This document shows positions 1 through 9,500 of a DNA stretch of 41,090 nt, in pieces. Source of the DNA: a virus; the IMG/VR virus record IMGVR_UViG_3300027784_000009, positions 1 through 41,090 of that record. The stretch is one strand, 5' to 3'. Positions within the stretch are counted from its first letter, which is position 1; each line of letters opens with the position of its first letter. A program made the position numbers and the translations under genes. The notes beneath the pieces were generated by a model. The model saw nothing but the letters and a program-made list of their open reading frames with translations. It was not told the origin of the DNA and ran no database searches.

Positions 1-366
1 ACTACCAGAAGTTCCACTACTACCAGAAGTTCCTGATGACCCACTACTTCCAGAAGTTCCTGCAGAACCACTACTACCAGAAGTTCCACTACTACCAGAT
101 GTTCCTGCAGAACCACTACTACCAGAAGTTCCACTACTACCTGATGTTCCTGATGAACCACTGCTTCCAGAAGTTCCACTACTTCCAGAAGTTCCTGATG
201 ACCCACTACTTCCAGAGGTTCCACTACTACCAGAAGTTCCTGCAGAACCACTACTACCAGAAGTTCCACTACTACCAGAAGTTCCTGCAGAACCACTACT
301 ACCAGAAGTTCCACTGCTTCCACTACTACCAGAAGTTCCACTACTACCACTACTTCCAGAAGTTCC
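1..366 (-). repeat. Gly-Ser/Thr triplet repeat, block B
   Basis: This is a second collagen-like block of about 40 visible triplets, with the same unit as block A, continuing past the window edge. The 68-residue non-repetitive module at 367-570 separates the two blocks. Confidence 0.9.
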
Positions 367-2052
367 ATGCTCTCCTAAAAACTGAATAGGTTCAGACCAA
401 TAATCTTCACAATCAAAAGGCTCAAACAATTCAACATCATTCCTAAAATACAAAAGTCCAGTATCTTCTGCTAAAAAAGTAAATCCCTCTTCTTTATCCC
501 CAATTAAAGACTCTTCACATCTATCTGCATCATCACCTCTTTGATCAATTTCAAAAGACACTCCATCTATTCCACTGCTACCAGAAGTTCCTGAACTACC
601 ACTTGTTCCACTACTTCCAGAAGTTCCTGATGAACCACTGCTCCCAGAAGTTCCTGATGAACCACTACTTCCAGAAGTTCCACTACTTCCAGAAGTTCCA
701 CTACTACCAGAAGTTCCTGATGATCCACTACTTCCAGATGTTCCACTACTTCCAGAGGTTCCTGCAGAACCACTGCTTCCAGATGTTCCACTACTTCCAC
801 TACTACCAGAAGTTCCTGAACTACCACTTGTTCCACTACTTCCAGAAGTTCCTGATGAACCACTGCTCCCTGAAGTTCCTGATGAACCACTACTTCCAGA
901 AGTTCCACTACTTCCAGAAGTTCCTGATGATCCACTACTTCCAGATGTTCCACTACTTCCAGAGGTTCCTGCAGACCCACTGCTTCCAGAAGTTCCACTA
1001 CTTCCACTACTACCAGAAGTTCCTGAACTACCACTTGTTCCACTACTTCCAGAGGTTCCTGCAGACCCACTGCTTCCAGATGTTCCACTACTTCCACTAC
1101 TTCCAGAAGTTCCACTACTTCCTGATGTTCCAGACGAACCACTACTTCCAGAAGTTCCACTACTACCAGAAGTTCCATCTGTTCCTAAATCAGTAATATG
1201 TTGATTAATCCACTTATCACCATCCCAAGATAAAATATGATCTTCATAAAGAGAAGATATATCTACATCAGTTAAATCATTTATATTTAACATATTTGTG
1301 GCAGCTTGAAATTTAATCACAGATTGATAATTATACACAACTGAATTATATTCTATATCTTCTTCAACCACCCATATTTCTGATCCTACTTTTAGCCTAG
1401 GAACTGCTTCATCAAGATTATCCCCTCCTACTATATGACAATAAACATTAAAAATAATTGAAGGATTTTCTTCAACATAACATTCTATTATTTTAGAAGA
1501 AGGAGCATCTTCACTACATATAGCCTTGATAAGATTATGTTCATCTGATAAATAATCTATATAATCTTTTACAGTTTTACCTGTATAAACATATAAAGTA
1601 GCTTTAATAGGTTTTGGTTGAGCATTTTGAACCTCTTGAAAAAATATACCACTTTGATAATCATAAAACCAATCTCTATCATCCCCAGGAGGTAATATAG
1701 TATCATCTTCTAAAATAATCTCTATTTCATATTCATTCGAATAAGATGTAGGAATGGCCCCTCTAACCCTTTCTCCTTCCAAAGGATGTCCTTCAGGATA
1801 CTTAACAACAGCCCCATAATTATTAGCATAAGCAGGAAATTCTATAACAGCATCTTCTATTTTTTCAACAACTCCATCACTTATAGCATTATTAGGATTA
1901 GGATCTATATATTCAGCAAAAATTTCTGAAGAATGAGTTTGAATATATGTAGAATCTCTTTCAGAACCTATTGGAGTATTAGGATCTGTATGCGGTCTGC
2001 CATATAATTTCTTAAAAGCAGCTATAGCCTCTGTATTTATATTATTACCCAT
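1..2052 (-). CDS. Collagen-like fibre protein, C-terminus beyond the window
   Basis: The frame is open from an ATG at 2052 to the window edge (684 codons seen, no stop), so the protein is partial. Residues 1-289 form a non-repetitive N-terminal domain that ends in a phage-fibre style stretch (NDLTDVDISS, then ILSWDGDKW). Residues 290-494 and 563-684 are Gly-X-Y repeats in which X and Y are almost only Ser or Thr (GTSGSSG). Between them, residues 495-562 form a non-repetitive module beginning GIDGVSFEIDQ that contains two Cys. Collagen-like triplets are known in phage fibres, where they make trimeric rods. The gene starts 19 bases after the preceding fibre gene, so the two are probably co-transcribed. 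I infer a virion surface fibre; the receptor-binding tip is probably beyond the edge. The lack of proline in the triplets is unusual for a collagen-like rod. Confidence 0.8.
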   Translation of the reverse strand, partial: MGNNINTEAIAAFKKLYGRPHTDPNTPIGSERDSTYIQTHSSEIFAEYIDPNPNNAISDGVVEKIEDAVIEFPAYANNYGAVVKYPEGHPLEGERVRGAIPTSYSNEYEIEIILEDDTILPPGDDRDWFYDYQSGIFFQEVQNAQPKPIKATLYVYTGKTVKDYIDYLSDEHNLIKAICSEDAPSSKIIECYVEENPSIIFNVYCHIVGGDNLDEAVPRLKVGSEIWVVEEDIEYNSVVYNYQSVIKFQAATNMLNINDLTDVDISSLYEDHILSWDGDKWINQHITDLGTDGTSGSSGTSGSSGSSGTSGSSGTSGSSGSSGTSGSSGSAGTSGSSGTSGSSGTSGSSGSSGTSGSSGSAGTSGSSGTSGSSGSSGTSGSSGTSGSSGSSGTSGSSGSSGTSGSSGTSGSSGTSGSSGSSGTSGSSGSAGTSGSSGTSGSSGSSGTSGSSGTSGSSGTSGSSGSSGTSGSSGSSGTSGSSGTSGSSGTSGSSGIDGVSFEIDQRGDDADRCEESLIGDKEEGFTFLAEDTGLLYFRNDVELFEPFDCEDYWSEPIQFLGEHGTSGSSGSSGTSGSSGSSGTSGSSGSAGTSGSSGTSGSSGSAGTSGSSGTSGSSGSSGTSGSSGTSGSSGSSGTSGSSGTSGSSGSAGTSGSSGTSGSSGSAGTSGSSGSSGTSGSSGTSGS
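571..1185 (-). repeat. Gly-Ser/Thr triplet repeat, block A
   Basis: This in-frame 9-base-unit repeat encodes about 68 Gly-X-Y triplets, mainly GTS, GSS and GSA-like units. Neighbouring copies differ only at third positions or by single substitutions, so length changes by slippage or recombination are likely. It creates long spurious open frames on both strands. Confidence 0.9.
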
Positions 2053-2071
2053 TAATTAAATTCCCATTTTA

Positions 2072-4864
2072 TTACTGTGTATCCCATCTCCATTGTATAT
2101 TATTAATATATCCTTCCCAATCTTCTGGAACTGTTATCCTCATATAAACTCTGTGATCAGTTTCACTAGTACGTTTCTCTCCTACATCTAAATTCCACCA
2201 TACATCAAAACCTTGTACATTTCCATCTCTACACCCATCTCCATCTTCCCATTGGTCTGTATAAAATGCTTTTGTACAATCCATCCACCCAGTTTGAGAA
2301 GGAAGTTTAATAGATATTCTTATATCATCCCCACTAAAACTACTAGAATCCTCATTAACAAAATTGCCATTACCATCTATATTCATAGAAAATTGAGAAG
2401 TATAATCCTCCTCATCATCTCTTTTAAACCATCTATAATAATATCTATTTCCAGTACAATTATCTCCTGAATAATCCACATTATCAGAAGGTCCATTATC
2501 AATAGATGCAAAATCACCATCATTAACAACATCAGATGAATTAGGATAATACAATCCACCATTATACACTAATAATCCATCATTATATCCACTATCTCCA
2601 TTATTATCTATGCTCTTTTCGCTATTCCAATTAGGAGTTAATGCTATATAATCAAAATCACTATCTGATTCTAATCTTCTACTTTCATCATTAAAATCCT
2701 CTAGACTATCATCAGTTGAACTACTATTTACATTATCTAATAAAATATTATATATATATTGGAATTCGCCACTAGGATCCCATTGAACAGTTCTAGGAGC
2801 ATAAACCCTACACCTTATATATTCATCTAACAATCTATTCGCATTTATAGTAACATTTTTATCCTCTATTTCATAATCTTTTAACTCATTTCCTTCAGAC
2901 CCAGGAGGATATAAATTTTCAGTACCAGGGGAACTTAAATTAGTAACACTAAATGTAATATCATCCATAGAATAAGTGTTTCTGTATGCATTACTAACAG
3001 TGGAATCAAACTTAGCTGTTCCACCAGTATAATATTCTACCCCTGACAAATATTTATAACCTGTCATATTTAAATCATATAAATCTTCATTAGAATAAGA
3101 AGTAGCATTTTCATTTCCATCTACAACCCAATCTAAATAATTAGTTTCAGTATCATCTCCATTAATACGATGAATTATTCTCACATAATTCCATCCTAAT
3201 CTCATATCTGATGAATGAACCCTAAAATTTCCAGTTCTATATTTAAACTGTTCAAAAACATCTCCTCCTGCAAATTCAACAGGAGTAGCTATTAATAAAT
3301 TATAAAACCCTGTTTCTGCATCATTAACTGATCCTTCTGTTTCTAAATTAATTACTCTTTCTTCATCACCATTTAATTCTAAAATTAATTCCCCTTGATC
3401 TGCATTTCCAAATGCATATTGAGGATAAGAATATTCATGAGCAGAGACAGAATCATTTATTCTACCAGTAATATTAGTTGAACTATTTATAATGCCATAA
3501 CGATAATTTAAATTATGTAAAAACTGTTCATCTACATTAACACCTGATATATCCCCTATACCATTTACAGATTCATATGTATCTTCTCCTATTGGATTAG
3601 AATCATCAAAACTTAATCTACCACTAACACCATTTGTTGATACTTTACCTATATCATTTAAATCAGGAGCAGGAGGAGGAGCTAAATATGATAAAATTTC
3701 ATTTACATCTTCTAAAGCACAAGAAACAATTGTATCATTATCCCACATTAATAATCCGTCATCCCATTCTTCATAACAAGAATCTCCTAAAGTAATTTCA
3801 TCTCCTTTTAACTGCCTACTTACCCATTCTTCCTCTGTCCCATCATATACGAGAACATCATTATCAGAAGGAGATATATTAACATCTTCTAACTCAGACA
3901 AATTCATCGCTGTATCTATACCTGTCAAATTAGAACCATCACCATAAAAATAACCTGCTGTTATATTTCCAGTAGTATTAATGTTTTTATCAGTACTTGT
4001 CCAATCTATATGCTCATTAGGTAAATAATTTTTGAGAAGATTATGATCAATTTGTGAAATATCTAAATGTATTGTATTATTGATCCTCTTTAAAGGATCA
4101 CAAAATATTAAATCAACACCATTTCCTATTTCTGAAATTAAATCTAAAACCCTCTGTTCAGTAAAATATAAATTATTTTCTCCCTCTTCAATGTCATCAG
4201 TATTTAAAACAACTGTCCCTGTTTTTTCATTTATACTATTTACAATACTAATTTCTGATAAGTTTAAAGTTAACTCATTATCGTTATTTAAACTAAAATA
4301 ATCACTATCATATAATAACTTAATAATATTAGAATCATTATACAATGGATATTCATAAGTTACTTTACCTATATCATTACCATTGTTATTATCAGTATAA
4401 TTATCAACAATTTGATTTAAGATATTAGATGTAACATCAGAAGATAAACCATCAAAAACTCTATCTATTCCATCTTTAAAAGTATATATATCCTTTACAA
4501 AAGCATAATTATCTTCTTTTAAATGATAATATTCATTCTCTTTTCCTCCTTGTAAATCCAATAAATCTTGATGACTTGCGATAGAATGAGTATGTAAATC
4601 ATCTGCTATAGAATCAGATCCTCCAGTTAAAACATCTAACCCTTCATGATCATGATAATATTCTTCTGATCGCAAAGACCCTCTTTCTATTAAGTTCCTT
4701 AACATAACAGAAGAGGTAGCAGAAGATAAACTAACGTAATCAAGTATATTAATTCTTTGTTTCGGCTTTAAAGTAGGAAGACTTGGAAGTGATTGAATAC
4801 TTATTGATCTATTTGTTACATTAGTTATATACCAAAATTCTATAGTCTTTTTACTATCAGTCAT
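2072..4864 (-). CDS. Phage tail or head fibre structural protein
   Basis: The product has 930 residues, is acidic, and is rich in Asn, Asp and Ser. It carries signatures typical of phage fibres: a segment resembling LNTDDIEEGENNLYFTEQR near residue 220, GYFYGDGSNLTGI near 310, and a LSELEDVN...VLVYDGTEEEW repeat-type motif near 320-350. The N-terminal 60 residues could be the virion attachment part. The C-terminal half has the composition of a beta-rich domain and ends NIQWRWDTQ. No peptidase S74 chaperone or pectate-lyase motif is visible. The start is an ATG with a GGGGAAA element upstream. The gene follows a terminator and a possible promoter, so it may be expressed separately from the capsid genes. 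The exact place in the virion is unknown. Confidence 0.7.
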   Translation of the reverse strand: MTDSKKTIEFWYITNVTNRSISIQSLPSLPTLKPKQRINILDYVSLSSATSSVMLRNLIERGSLRSEEYYHDHEGLDVLTGGSDSIADDLHTHSIASHQDLLDLQGGKENEYYHLKEDNYAFVKDIYTFKDGIDRVFDGLSSDVTSNILNQIVDNYTDNNNGNDIGKVTYEYPLYNDSNIIKLLYDSDYFSLNNDNELTLNLSEISIVNSINEKTGTVVLNTDDIEEGENNLYFTEQRVLDLISEIGNGVDLIFCDPLKRINNTIHLDISQIDHNLLKNYLPNEHIDWTSTDKNINTTGNITAGYFYGDGSNLTGIDTAMNLSELEDVNISPSDNDVLVYDGTEEEWVSRQLKGDEITLGDSCYEEWDDGLLMWDNDTIVSCALEDVNEILSYLAPPPAPDLNDIGKVSTNGVSGRLSFDDSNPIGEDTYESVNGIGDISGVNVDEQFLHNLNYRYGIINSSTNITGRINDSVSAHEYSYPQYAFGNADQGELILELNGDEERVINLETEGSVNDAETGFYNLLIATPVEFAGGDVFEQFKYRTGNFRVHSSDMRLGWNYVRIIHRINGDDTETNYLDWVVDGNENATSYSNEDLYDLNMTGYKYLSGVEYYTGGTAKFDSTVSNAYRNTYSMDDITFSVTNLSSPGTENLYPPGSEGNELKDYEIEDKNVTINANRLLDEYIRCRVYAPRTVQWDPSGEFQYIYNILLDNVNSSSTDDSLEDFNDESRRLESDSDFDYIALTPNWNSEKSIDNNGDSGYNDGLLVYNGGLYYPNSSDVVNDGDFASIDNGPSDNVDYSGDNCTGNRYYYRWFKRDDEEDYTSQFSMNIDGNGNFVNEDSSSFSGDDIRISIKLPSQTGWMDCTKAFYTDQWEDGDGCRDGNVQGFDVWWNLDVGEKRTSETDHRVYMRITVPEDWEGYINNIQWRWDTQ

Positions 4865-4896
4865 AAAAATATTTCCCCAGTAATCATAATTATATA

Positions 4897-4925
4897 ATTA
4901 TAACTTTTTAATAAAAATCCTTGAA
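4897..4925 (-). promoter_or_regulatory. Possible sigma70-type promoter for the fibre genes
   Basis: On the minus strand there is a TATAAT at 4902-4897, 17 bases after TTCAAG at 4925-4920. It lies between the capsid terminator and the fibre gene, where a new promoter would make sense. The -35 matches consensus at only three positions, and chance matches are common in DNA this AT-rich. Confidence 0.3.
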
Positions 4926-4952
4926 AAATAAACAAAGAAATAATATATATAT

Positions 4953-4985
4953 AAAAAAAAGAGAGCCAATAAAGGCTCTCTTTCT
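4953..4985 (-). terminator. Rho-independent terminator after the major capsid gene
   Basis: An 8-bp stem, AGAGAGCC and GGCTCTCT, surrounds a 6-base loop. On the minus strand it is followed by eight Ts. It lies about 55 bases after the capsid stop codon. A T-rich tract also follows on the plus strand, so it may work in both directions. Confidence 0.85.
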
Positions 4986-5038
4986 TTTTAATTTTTATTA
5001 TTTCATCTTAATCCTCATATATAGAGGATAATATAAGA

Positions 5039-5911
5039 TTAGCTTGTTTCAGTTTCTATCATAGTAATTCTTGAAACAGCATAATCATTGATAATTACGA
5101 TTCCAACTTCTTCATATATGACCCATCCTAAACGAAGTTTCTTAGGATCATCAGCAGGAAGAACTGTAATATCCTGACGAATTGGGAAAGCACCAACAGT
5201 TTCAGGTGAAGCAACAACTAAAACTGTATCTTTATCCATTCTAGAACTAACATGAATATCAGCAGTCCACAAGTGTCCATAAAGACCAGTAGTTATAATT
5301 TCCCTCTGAGTTGCTTCATCAAAGAAGTCTTTACCCAAAGTTCTAATTGATGCATACTGGAACGCATGAGTTACTATTTTAGCAGCAACTAAATCATGCT
5401 GTTCAATTTGTTTAAAAGCTTCATTCAATGCTTGAACTGAAAGTGTGCCAAAGTTATCAACTTGTTGTGCTGCAGGAACAGCAGCAATTAAAGCATTAAA
5501 TATATTTGTATCTTCTTCTTTTTGGATAGCTTCTTTTGCTTTAATCTGTGCCCTGTCAACAATATAAAAACGTCTAGCTTTTATTTCAGATAAACGAACT
5601 GTTGGATTCGCAGCTATTTCAAAAGTAGGAACCAACACTTCTTCGCCATCCTGAATCTGATCAGGTACAGCACCTCTACGAGAAACAACCCATGCTATAG
5701 AAGCAACATCTCTTTCGTATCTTGCAAGAGCACCCTGCGGAAGTTCATCAACCATAAGTAATTTTCTTCCTACAGCTTGATACTCTAATGACCTACGAAT
5801 TGGCTCTACCATAGCCTGGGCTAATGCTGTTCTACCTTCATCAGTTTCTAATGCTTGCGCAATTACCATTTCTTTATCTTGGTCTGTAAGACCATTCTTT
5901 GCAATACTCAT
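5039..5911 (-). CDS. Major capsid protein (HK97-like)
   Basis: The 290-residue product has the length and pattern of a HK97-fold capsid protein without a long scaffold domain. It has an N-terminal helical arm (to about residue 45), an E-loop-like region near 75-105 (VSRRGAVPDQIQDGEE), a long spine-helix region near 115-145 (RAQIKAKEAIQKEED), and a C-terminal A-domain part with TADIHVSSRMDKDT followed by IRQDITVLPADDPK and GIVIINDYAVSRI. The AAGGAG ribosome site is strong. Position supports the call: it follows the protease-scaffold and decoration genes and has its own terminator. The identification rests on pattern and gene order; no single catalytic motif exists for this family. Confidence 0.85.
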   Translation of the reverse strand: MSIAKNGLTDQDKEMVIAQALETDEGRTALAQAMVEPIRRSLEYQAVGRKLLMVDELPQGALARYERDVASIAWVVSRRGAVPDQIQDGEEVLVPTFEIAANPTVRLSEIKARRFYIVDRAQIKAKEAIQKEEDTNIFNALIAAVPAAQQVDNFGTLSVQALNEAFKQIEQHDLVAAKIVTHAFQYASIRTLGKDFFDEATQREIITTGLYGHLWTADIHVSSRMDKDTVLVVASPETVGAFPIRQDITVLPADDPKKLRLGWVIYEEVGIVIINDYAVSRITMIETETS

Positions 5912-5991
5912 AATATTTCTCCTTTTAATTTTCTATTTAAAGGTCTTATTTATTAAATAAGCCTATAATATAGTCTAATTAATAATTTAAA

Positions 5992-6549
5992 TTATATTCT
6001 TAAGACAACTCCAAAGAAGTCACCTAATGTCATACTACCGATAGGAAGATCAGTTCCAGGGACACCACTGTCATACCCTTTAGTAGCACTTACACAAATC
6101 GCAACACTATCTGCATCTATATCGTTATCAAGTCTAGCCCATTTACCACCACTATCAGAAGTGAGAGACTGATTGACACCAAGATCTCCAGATGCATCAC
6201 ATAAGTCATCGCTTATCCAGAATTTTCCACCTCCATGATAAACAGTAACTTTATCAGAAGCTAAAGTTTCATTAAAGAAATCACTTACCCTACTTTGTGT
6301 AAACATAGTGTTGTTACCTGCACCAAGAAGAACCTCATCAGAATAAGCATTATTTCTTGCGTTAGCTTCTCTAGAACTATCACCAGCAACACCAATAATA
6401 GCCTGACCTCTTGCTCCTCCTGCTGCTGGTTTAACAACAGTTTCACCATTTTCTTCATCTAGTTCTAATAACATACCACCATCAATAGTAGCATCGTTAG
6501 CTACTTTATACATATCCGCATTTACATGATACTCAACTATAAGAGCCAT
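5992..6549 (-). CDS. Probable capsid decoration or minor head protein
   Basis: The 185-residue product is acidic and rich in Gly, Ala and Asp. It has a beta-rich pattern and a central segment (TQSRVSDFFNETLASDKVTVYHGGGKFW, described here by its key residues S-D-F-F-N-E-T) seen in small structural proteins encoded beside phage capsid genes. It has a clean start with AAAGGAG upstream and sits between the scaffold and the major capsid gene, the usual place for decoration proteins. I infer an outer-surface head protein; a role inside the head cannot be ruled out. Confidence 0.55.
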   Translation of the reverse strand: MALIVEYHVNADMYKVANDATIDGGMLLELDEENGETVVKPAAGGARGQAIIGVAGDSSREANARNNAYSDEVLLGAGNNTMFTQSRVSDFFNETLASDKVTVYHGGGKFWISDDLCDASGDLGVNQSLTSDSGGKWARLDNDIDADSVAICVSATKGYDSGVPGTDLPIGSMTLGDFFGVVLRI

Positions 6550-6573
6550 AATTACTCTCCTTTACTTTAAATT

Positions 6574-9500
6574 TTAATTTTTTCCATAAGTTTTTCTTAA
6601 TTGAGTTAATCCATCTTCATCAGCTTGTATATTTCTTTTTTCTAAAGAAAATAAACTTGCCAATTTTTTTGATAATTCATCTTGTGAATTTCTAACATTA
6701 CTTGCCTCATTTATTACTATGGCTTGAGACATACCATCTGACTCAGTATCGATTCCTTTTTTCTCTGCAAATATAGATTTTTCAAAATCTCTTATTTGAG
6801 CAGGACGATAAGATTTTAATTCATTAATTTTTGTTTGCAGTTCAGAAGAAGTTATTCTTCCACTTTCTAACATTCTACCTGCAACTCTTATCGCTTCGGA
6901 ATCCGAATCGCCTTCAGCGATTACTGTGCCTTTATCTTTAGTCTGTTTTTCAGGACTTATATCTTCACCCTCTTGCCCCATTAATGCATTATCTGCAGGC
7001 AAAGAAGGATGATTATCTGGCGATGTAGGTCTATCTCCTAATGTTTCTGTTTCAGCTCCAATAGCAGATTCATTACCTGATCCTTCTGTTTTATCAGGTC
7101 CTGTTTCTGTAAACTCTGGTTCTTTCCCTATTGGTCCTGTTTTTTTATTTTGAACAGGTTGAATATCCTTATCATCAGCAACTGGTTCTTTAGGTTCTAA
7201 TTTTTTCTCTCCAGCTTCTAATATCCTATCTGCTAAACGACCTAAACCAGATTTACTAGATTCAAAACCTGCCATATGTCTCATATCAAAATCAGAAGAT
7301 GCTGTTTCGACTTTACCTTGTCCATCTTCTCCACCAGTATAAGTAGCATCACCACCACTTAAACCAACCTCTTCTTCATTACCCATTGTTCCTTTATCAG
7401 AAGGAATTTTCGGTTGAGGTTTATCTTGTGGATTAAGATTAGGATCTTCTTTACCCATTATAGCACCATCTCTCGGAACACCAGGTTTTTGTGCTGACGG
7501 TATTGTCTTATCTTCATGTCCTATTTTACTACCTTCTTCTCCAGCGGTATAATTTCCTATTTCAGGTGTATCCTGAGCTTTCTGTTGTTGAATTTCTGTT
7601 TGTCCTGCTTGTTTTTTCAAAGAATCAATTACAGAACTTAAATCTAAACTTATTTTTCCAGATTTACCAATTTGACTTTTCATATTAGAAGCTTCCTTGT
7701 AACTATATTCACTATCATTATTAGCTATCTTCTCTCCATTATAACTAACTTCTAATTTACTATCAGAAATTCCTTTATTTTTTTCTTCTGCTAAATCTTC
7801 TTTAAATTCAGTACAAGGTTTTTTATCTCCACAAGGCTTAGTTTCATCAATAAATTCTTCCTCTGTTATTTCATCTGAAAGAGGTTCTTCTACAGGTTCT
7901 TCCACTACATCTTCCACATCTTCTACAGGTTCTACAGGTTCTACAGGTTCTTCTGGAACAATATCAGTAACTTCTTCTCCTTCTAAAGCTTCTCCTGTTT
8001 CTTCATTAATTTGTTCTACAACATCTTTAGGCAATTCAATAGTAACAGTTCCTTCATCTACAAAAGGATCTATATCCTCTTCAATATCATCTTCCATATC
8101 ATCAATTGGCATTCCACTATCATCTGGTGGAGTATCATCTGTTTCAAATGATTCTTCCCCAAGTTCATCTGCAAATAGTTGTTCAGGTTCTACAACAGCC
8201 ATCTTCAATATATCGCAAACACTTACTGCTTCTCTTATAGTTAAACCAGATCTTACCTGGTCTTCAATACATTCTTCATCACCTGAAACATCTGACCATG
8301 ACTCTGCTACTTTAATTGCTAATTTATCATTATAAACATCAGCATTTTTTAACTGATTACATACACAATCATATAAAAGCTTTCCTTCACAAGGTCCACT
8401 TAAAGCAACTGCATTTTCTCCAAACCTTCTAGCTAATTTTTCTCTACAACTTTCGATAGGGAAGTTTTCCCCATAACCACCATAAGCAACCTTATATTCA
8501 TCTATAATTGATGAAGTTTTACTAGCAGTTTTTATATTTTTTAAAGCCCCAGATTTAGACAACTTAGTAATAGTAGCAATCTTCTTCTGGAAAGTAAGTT
8601 TATCAAATTGTTCCTTACTCATTTTAATAGAAGATAAAGCTTTTACTAATTTTGCTTTTGCTCTACTACAAGAACTACATGAAACTTTATTTATCACAGG
8701 ATTATATTCCCATTGCCCATAAGCTACTTTACCTTTTTTATCAGTAGCATATGAAACTTTATATTTTACACCAGTATCAAGACAAATTCTTACACCATTA
8801 TCTATTTTAACTGTATTATCTTTACCTGTTACAGGACTAATTGATCCAAGTTCTATATTATTCTCTGCGATTTTCTGCAATGCTTCAGGTTTTAATTTTG
8901 TATAAGCAGCTATTGCAGGACTTTCTTCAGGTAACTCAAAACCTTCTCCCTCAGTAAAATCATCTAATTCTTCTGTTTCTTCTGTTTCTTCTGCTTCTGG
9001 TGTAACACCTTTATATTTTTCATAGACATTTTCTATTTTAACTGTCCATATAGAAGTACAATTATTACATTTACATTTACCATCTAATACATCTACATCC
9101 TGACTTCCACATACTCCACATATAGTACCAGGAGGCATTGGTTCCATAGATTCTTCTTCTAAATCTATATCATCATCTATTGGTTGTTCTTCAAAAGTCT
9201 CCATAGGAGCTCCCATATCACCCATTTCTGTTCCTGGCATTCCAGCTCCAGCACCTGGCATTTGAGCAGCTCCACCTTGTCCTCCCATCTCTCCACCCAT
9301 CAATTGGGCTTTTTTCTTTAATTCTTTTTTAGCTGCTGCTATCTTTTTCTGTTTTTTATCTTTTGTTTTAGACTCTACAACTTCTTCATCACCCTCTTCA
9401 TAATCTCCTTCATCTCCTTCTATTTCTACTTCCTCTTCAAATTCTATTTCTTTAACTGGGCCTTCAAGGATATCCCCAATATCATCTGGGGTTATCATAT

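Noticed and set aside
36-1196. Long open frames on the plus strand and in another minus frame within the repeat region
   Set aside because: They arise because the 9-base repeat unit has no stops in several frames. The Gly-X-Y frame is continuous with a normal N-terminal domain, while the others have odd repetitive compositions (Phe/Tyr/His/Gln or Val/Glu/Leu).
5945-5962. Hairpin CTTATTT-ATT-AAATAAG between decoration and capsid genes
   Set aside because: It is all AT with a 7-bp stem apart from one G-C end pair, lacks a T run, and is weak; not enough to call a terminator.
5963-5990. Possible promoter before the major capsid gene
   Set aside because: A TATTAT is present, but no -35 element stands at proper spacing, and the gap follows directly from the decoration gene.
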